Positions 61,307 to 64,000 of a stretch of DNA of 64,000 nucleotides are shown in pieces (within the stretch, counting starts at the first letter, position 1; each line of letters starts with the position of its first letter). The stretch is from NCBI GenBank assembly GCA_947624325.1, contig CANQJT010000003.1, positions 124,001-188,000 of the forward strand, read 5' to 3'. Below the pieces are notes generated by a model. The model had not been told where the DNA came from. It saw only the letters and a program-made list of their open reading frames with translations, and searched no databases. This DNA comes from Candidatus Gastranaerophilales bacterium (GTDB lineage Bacteria > Cyanobacteriota > Vampirovibrionia > Gastranaerophilales > Gastranaerophilaceae). Both the position numbers and the translations under genes were made by a program.

Positions 61307-61386
61307 TGATTTGTGTTATTATGTAAAGATTTGAATGCTTTCTTTGCACTTTCAGGCTAATATGTTTCCCTACATAAGGAGAAAAT

Positions 61387-61608
61387 ATGAAAGAAGTTAG
61401 CGGATACAATATTAGTGAGCAGGAATTTAAGAAAGTTAGCAAGTGGGCAGAGGATGTGTATAATATAGCCGTAATTGTTGATTACTTTGTCGGTAATCAG
61501 CCGGAAATAGAAGAGTGCTATAACCTTGCTCCGGTTATTAAAAATTTGAAAAATAATGCGGATTTATTAAATTCATTTTTTATTGATGCCGAGGGAAATA
61601 AAAATTAG
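61387..61608 (+). CDS. small protein of unknown function
   Basis: The 73-residue protein is mostly helical and acidic, without a membrane segment or signal peptide. Sequence begins MKEVSGYNISEQEFKKV. It is supported by a strong ribosome-binding site (AAGGAG) 6 bases before the ATG and by its position between the Fic gene and the recombinase-like gene. I recognise no family, and it could be cargo of the element. It is on the opposite strand to the recombinase gene. Confidence 0.65.
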   Translation: MKEVSGYNISEQEFKKVSKWAEDVYNIAVIVDYFVGNQPEIEECYNLAPVIKNLKNNADLLNSFFIDAEGNKN

Positions 61609-61673
61609 CTCTTTAATATTATTTCAAACACCGTTCAAAAAGTGTTCAAAAACGTTTTTATTGCACTTAAAAC

Positions 61674-61695
61674 AAAAAAGGCATAATTTTATACC
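61674..61695 (-). terminator. terminator of the recombinase-like gene
   Basis: On the minus strand a 6-bp stem GGTATA/TATGCC (one G-U pair) with loop AAAT is followed by TTTTTTG. It lies 39 bp after the stop codon of the 546-residue protein. Confidence 0.5.
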
Positions 61696-61736
61696 TAATA
61701 ATTAAAATATGTTGTTAAATCGCATTTTAATTATTA
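61696..61736. repeat. 13-bp AT-rich inverted repeat at the recombinase stop codon
   Basis: TAATAATTAAAAT (61696-61708) is repeated inverted at 61724-61736 with a 15-base loop and overlaps the stop codon of the recombinase-like gene. It may be part of a terminator or a protein-binding site; its AT content makes chance plausible. Confidence 0.3.
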
Positions 61737-63374
61737 TATTATTTTTTGCAAAGGGTTATAATATCCATCTTCTAAATTTTCTATCAAATTACGATATACC
61801 TTAACGAAAGTGGTTATTCCGTAGTATCCGATTGATTTTTGAATATAAGTAATCGGAATATTTTGTCTAAGACAAATATTAACAAAATTGTGCTGCAAAT
61901 CGCTTGGAAATAATTTAGGAATATTGATTGCTTTAGCTAATTTTCTAAGTGCATTGTCTTCAATATATTGTTGAGCAGGCTTTTTAGTGTTAAATTTAAA
62001 GACAAAATCATTATCCGATTGGTTTGTTTCTTCATATTTCTTTTTCAAGAGGTTACAAATTTTATTATCAATTTTTAATCTTCTCATTGTTGAATTACTT
62101 TTGTTTATTACAAGCCGAGTTCCATACATAAAATATTTTAAAAATATAATTTGATTTTCAAAATCAACTCTATCCCAAGTTAATCCTAATAATTCGGGGA
62201 TACTTGCTCCTGTTGATAATGAAATGTATATTATAGGATAAACAAGCGGATATTTTTCTTTGCCTAATTTTAAAAATTGTTTAATTTGTTCATCTGTCAT
62301 TAAATTCATATCAAGAGCATAAGCGTTTTTGGGATTTTTTTCTTTTCTTATTGCAAGGTTATTTGTTTCGGGACAAATATACCTGATAATCCTTTGCAAT
62401 AAGTTAACAAACGTATTTACTGATGCTAATTGATATCCGTTATCAAATTTACTCTGCTTATATTGACCAATTACTTTGTTTGTTATTTCTTTTATTGTAA
62501 GGTTTCTAAAATATTCTTCCAAATGATTTTTATAATTTGTATTATCATGCATTAATCTTTCCAATTTGTTTTCATATTTTAATGAATCCAGATACAATTC
62601 TGCTGCTCTTGTAAACGGCATATTAAGCGGTTCTCTAACTCCGTCAGGTAATAGCATTACATTAAATCTTGGCTTATTTATATTATTTCTAAAATATTCA
62701 ATCTGTTCATTTGTAAACTCGGTTCTAATTTTTTTTAAGAATAAAGTTGTTGAAAAAGCATAAGGTTGTTGCATTTTTTGTTCTGATTGCAGTTGTTTTT
62801 GTGCTCTATATATCGCTTCTGTTGCCGATAATTTTTCTTTTGTCAGGTAGTACTTTTTAAAATAGTTGTAAACTTCCTCAGGTAAAGAACTCTCTGAAAA
62901 ACTATGATAATTCGGCAAGATTCCCTTAAAACCGTATTTCTCATACTTTGAACGAATTTTAGTAAATGTAGAATATATAACAGGTTTATATTCCGAAGTT
63001 TGATTATAAAAGTCAATAACGGATTTAAGATTATTTTTTCCTGCTTGATTTGTTATATTTAATATTTCAACATAAGACCTTATTCTTTTTTGCACTTCTT
63101 CGTTCAAAGATAAAAAAATATCATACCCATCCTCTTCTTCAATAACAATAGGTTTAACTTCAGGTTTTAATTCATTATCTATTTGAGTTTTAACTTTTTT
63201 TTGGTTATTAAAGAAATAATTATTTCCATTTTGTATGATTATTTTCTTTTTTAATAATTCTGACAATACGGTTTTTACTTCTTCTTCAGATAATTCAGAA
63301 ATAGTAATTAATTCATCAAGATTAAATTTATCCAATCTTCTTGCAATTTTTATAATTAAATCTTTATTTTTCAA
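61734..63374 (-). CDS. hybrid protein: transposase-like DNA-binding N-terminus and degenerate tyrosine recombinase
   Basis: The protein has 546 residues. Residues 1-55 form a winged-helix-like region. About 80-240 resemble the helix-turn-helix part of Mu/TnsB-type transposases (RSKYEKYGFKGILPNY). About 250-546 resemble a tyrosine recombinase core-binding and catalytic domain. The nucleophile-like Tyr527 is present, but the first catalytic Arg (TGxR) is Ser391, the His/Arg of HxxR are Ser491 and Gln494, and the His/Trp site is Tyr517. It is therefore probably not an active recombinase. It overlaps the MuB-like gene by 11 bases, so it is translated with it. It could be a target-site or resolution factor. 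Confidence 0.7.
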   Translation of the reverse strand: MKNKDLIIKIARRLDKFNLDELITISELSEEEVKTVLSELLKKKIIIQNGNNYFFNNQKKVKTQIDNELKPEVKPIVIEEEDGYDIFLSLNEEVQKRIRSYVEILNITNQAGKNNLKSVIDFYNQTSEYKPVIYSTFTKIRSKYEKYGFKGILPNYHSFSESSLPEEVYNYFKKYYLTKEKLSATEAIYRAQKQLQSEQKMQQPYAFSTTLFLKKIRTEFTNEQIEYFRNNINKPRFNVMLLPDGVREPLNMPFTRAAELYLDSLKYENKLERLMHDNTNYKNHLEEYFRNLTIKEITNKVIGQYKQSKFDNGYQLASVNTFVNLLQRIIRYICPETNNLAIRKEKNPKNAYALDMNLMTDEQIKQFLKLGKEKYPLVYPIIYISLSTGASIPELLGLTWDRVDFENQIIFLKYFMYGTRLVINKSNSTMRRLKIDNKICNLLKKKYEETNQSDNDFVFKFNTKKPAQQYIEDNALRKLAKAINIPKLFPSDLQHNFVNICLRQNIPITYIQKSIGYYGITTFVKVYRNLIENLEDGYYNPLQKII

Positions 63375-64000
63375 TGGTTAATCCTTTCACTTGTTTTGTA
63401 TCTATTTTTATTAATCCGTTTGTTTTTGCCAAGTTTTCAAGTAATGCAATACCTTTAATAATCTGCCGAAACCGATTTTTCTTTTCAAAGAAGATTTCTC
63501 TTGCTTCATCAGATATTTTTATTTCGGATAATTCTTCCACAATAACTTCAACATCTTCCTTTGAAAAAGGTTTAAACTCTAAAATCTCAGAGATTCTGTC
63601 ATATAAATGTCTATATTTACCAAGTTTTGTTTTTGATTCCTGCATTCCGATTAAAACTACGGGAGCCCCTGTTAAATCGTGCAAATCTCTTAAGGTCTCA
63701 ACTATTTTCATACGATTAATTAAATAATCAACTTCATCAATTATTATGACTTGCGGTTTTAGTCTTAAATGCGAGATACATTGTTCTATAAGATCAGCCA
63801 TTTTTCTTGAAGGTGATTCGCCAAGTTCATAAACTATTTTTTCCAAAAGCCATTTGTTTGTCATTTTATTTTGTGCTCTTACATAAACAGCATCATTTTT
63901 AGTAGCCCACCATACGGCAGTTTGAGTTTTCCCAAGCCCGGGATCTCCATATACTAACCCCATTTTTGGAACTTCATTTGATTTATCTATAAGATTATTC
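63364..64000 (-). CDS. MuB/TniB-like transposition ATPase (5' end beyond the window)
   Basis: At least 212 residues are visible, and the frame stays open to the right edge of the window, so the true start is outside. The AAA+ core has GDPGLGKTQTA (Walker A) and VIIIDEVDYL (Walker B), then PVVLIGMQES and a C-terminal helical lid. MuB and TniB/TnsC-type ATPases pick the target DNA for a DDE transposase, which in such elements is encoded just upstream, here expected beyond 64000. IstB (IS21) is an alternative, but the PKMGLVYGDPG start favours the MuB-type family. Confidence 0.85.
   Translation of the reverse strand, partial: NNLIDKSNEVPKMGLVYGDPGLGKTQTAVWWATKNDAVYVRAQNKMTNKWLLEKIVYELGESPSRKMADLIEQCISHLRLKPQVIIIDEVDYLINRMKIVETLRDLHDLTGAPVVLIGMQESKTKLGKYRHLYDRISEILEFKPFSKEDVEVIVEELSEIKISDEAREIFFEKKNRFRQIIKGIALLENLAKTNGLIKIDTKQVKGLTIEK

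Noticed and set aside
61633-61652. Direct repeat GTTCAAAAA x2 downstream of the small gene as a second transposon end
   Set aside because: Only 9 bases repeated, no TGT/ACA terminus and no similarity to the repeats at 50909-50959.
50762-64000. A tRNA-Gln integrase island with a direct repeat of the tRNA 3' end
   Set aside because: I found no second copy of the tRNA 3' end inside the window, and the recombinase-like gene lacks catalytic residues; a transposon end fits better, though a copy beyond the window cannot be excluded.

Overview
The window looks like an AT-rich chromosome segment from a non-photosynthetic, gut-type relative of Cyanobacteria (Melainabacteria/Vampirovibrionia, probably Gastranaerophilales). 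This is an inference. The supporting signs are very low GC, adjacent nusB and ftsY as in cyanobacteria, an AsmA-like protein that implies an outer membrane, an anaerobe-style set of ferredoxin-nitroreductase, ETF and radical SAM proteins, and two large proteins opening with a short N-terminal [VN]xFK[AG] motif that I recall as common in this lineage. No rRNA gene is present to confirm it.

Layout. 0-19 kb is housekeeping: uvrB, a TPR protein, tRNA-Ala, a cysK-luxS-mtnN sulfur/methyl-cycle cluster, a ferredoxin-nitroreductase, an Lrp regulator with an aminotransferase, cdsA, two radical SAM enzymes, an MFS carrier, etfBA and nadBC. 19-32.7 kb is a tandem array on the minus strand of three giant proteins (L3, L2, L1 in transcription order). 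Each is followed 15-17 bp later by a small helical protein (S3, S2, S1). The giants share a start motif, an N-terminal beta-roll-like repeat domain and a middle hydrophobic segment, but end in different protease domains: calpain-like in L3 and L2, an HExxH zinc protease in L1. Each giant gene is preceded by the same promoter-like element, TAAA-N16-GCCGATAT (one mismatch in L1), which matches sigma-28/sigma-D promoters. 32.8-50.6 kb returns to chromosomal genes: WG-repeat proteins, an APC permease, a glycosyltransferase, mrnC, an HD protein, rimP-nusA behind a terminator-like leader hairpin, an AsmA-like protein, a SIMPL protein, a permuted radical SAM protein, ftsY and nusB.

From tRNA-Gln (50.8 kb) to the right edge the window looks like an accessory island. 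A TGT plus two 22-bp-period direct repeats just past the tRNA terminator resembles the end of a Mu/Tn7/IS21-type transposon. At the right edge lie a MuB/TniB-type ATPase, cut by the window, and an unusual protein joining a transposase-like DNA-binding region to a degenerate tyrosine recombinase. Between them sits a minus-strand operon that looks like defence cargo: a helicase-nuclease, a DUF4236/zinc-ribbon protein, a zinc-ribbon/DUF4011 helicase-nuclease and a voltage-gated-type potassium channel, with a divergent Fic protein.

The two best candidates for an undescribed system are the sigma-28-type protease array and the helicase/DUF4236/helicase/channel operon on its putative transposon. Gene ends are tightly packed, several convergent genes overlap at their stops, and several genes have a -10 box so close to the start codon that their mRNAs should be leaderless. 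No intergenic stretch exceeds 300 bp.
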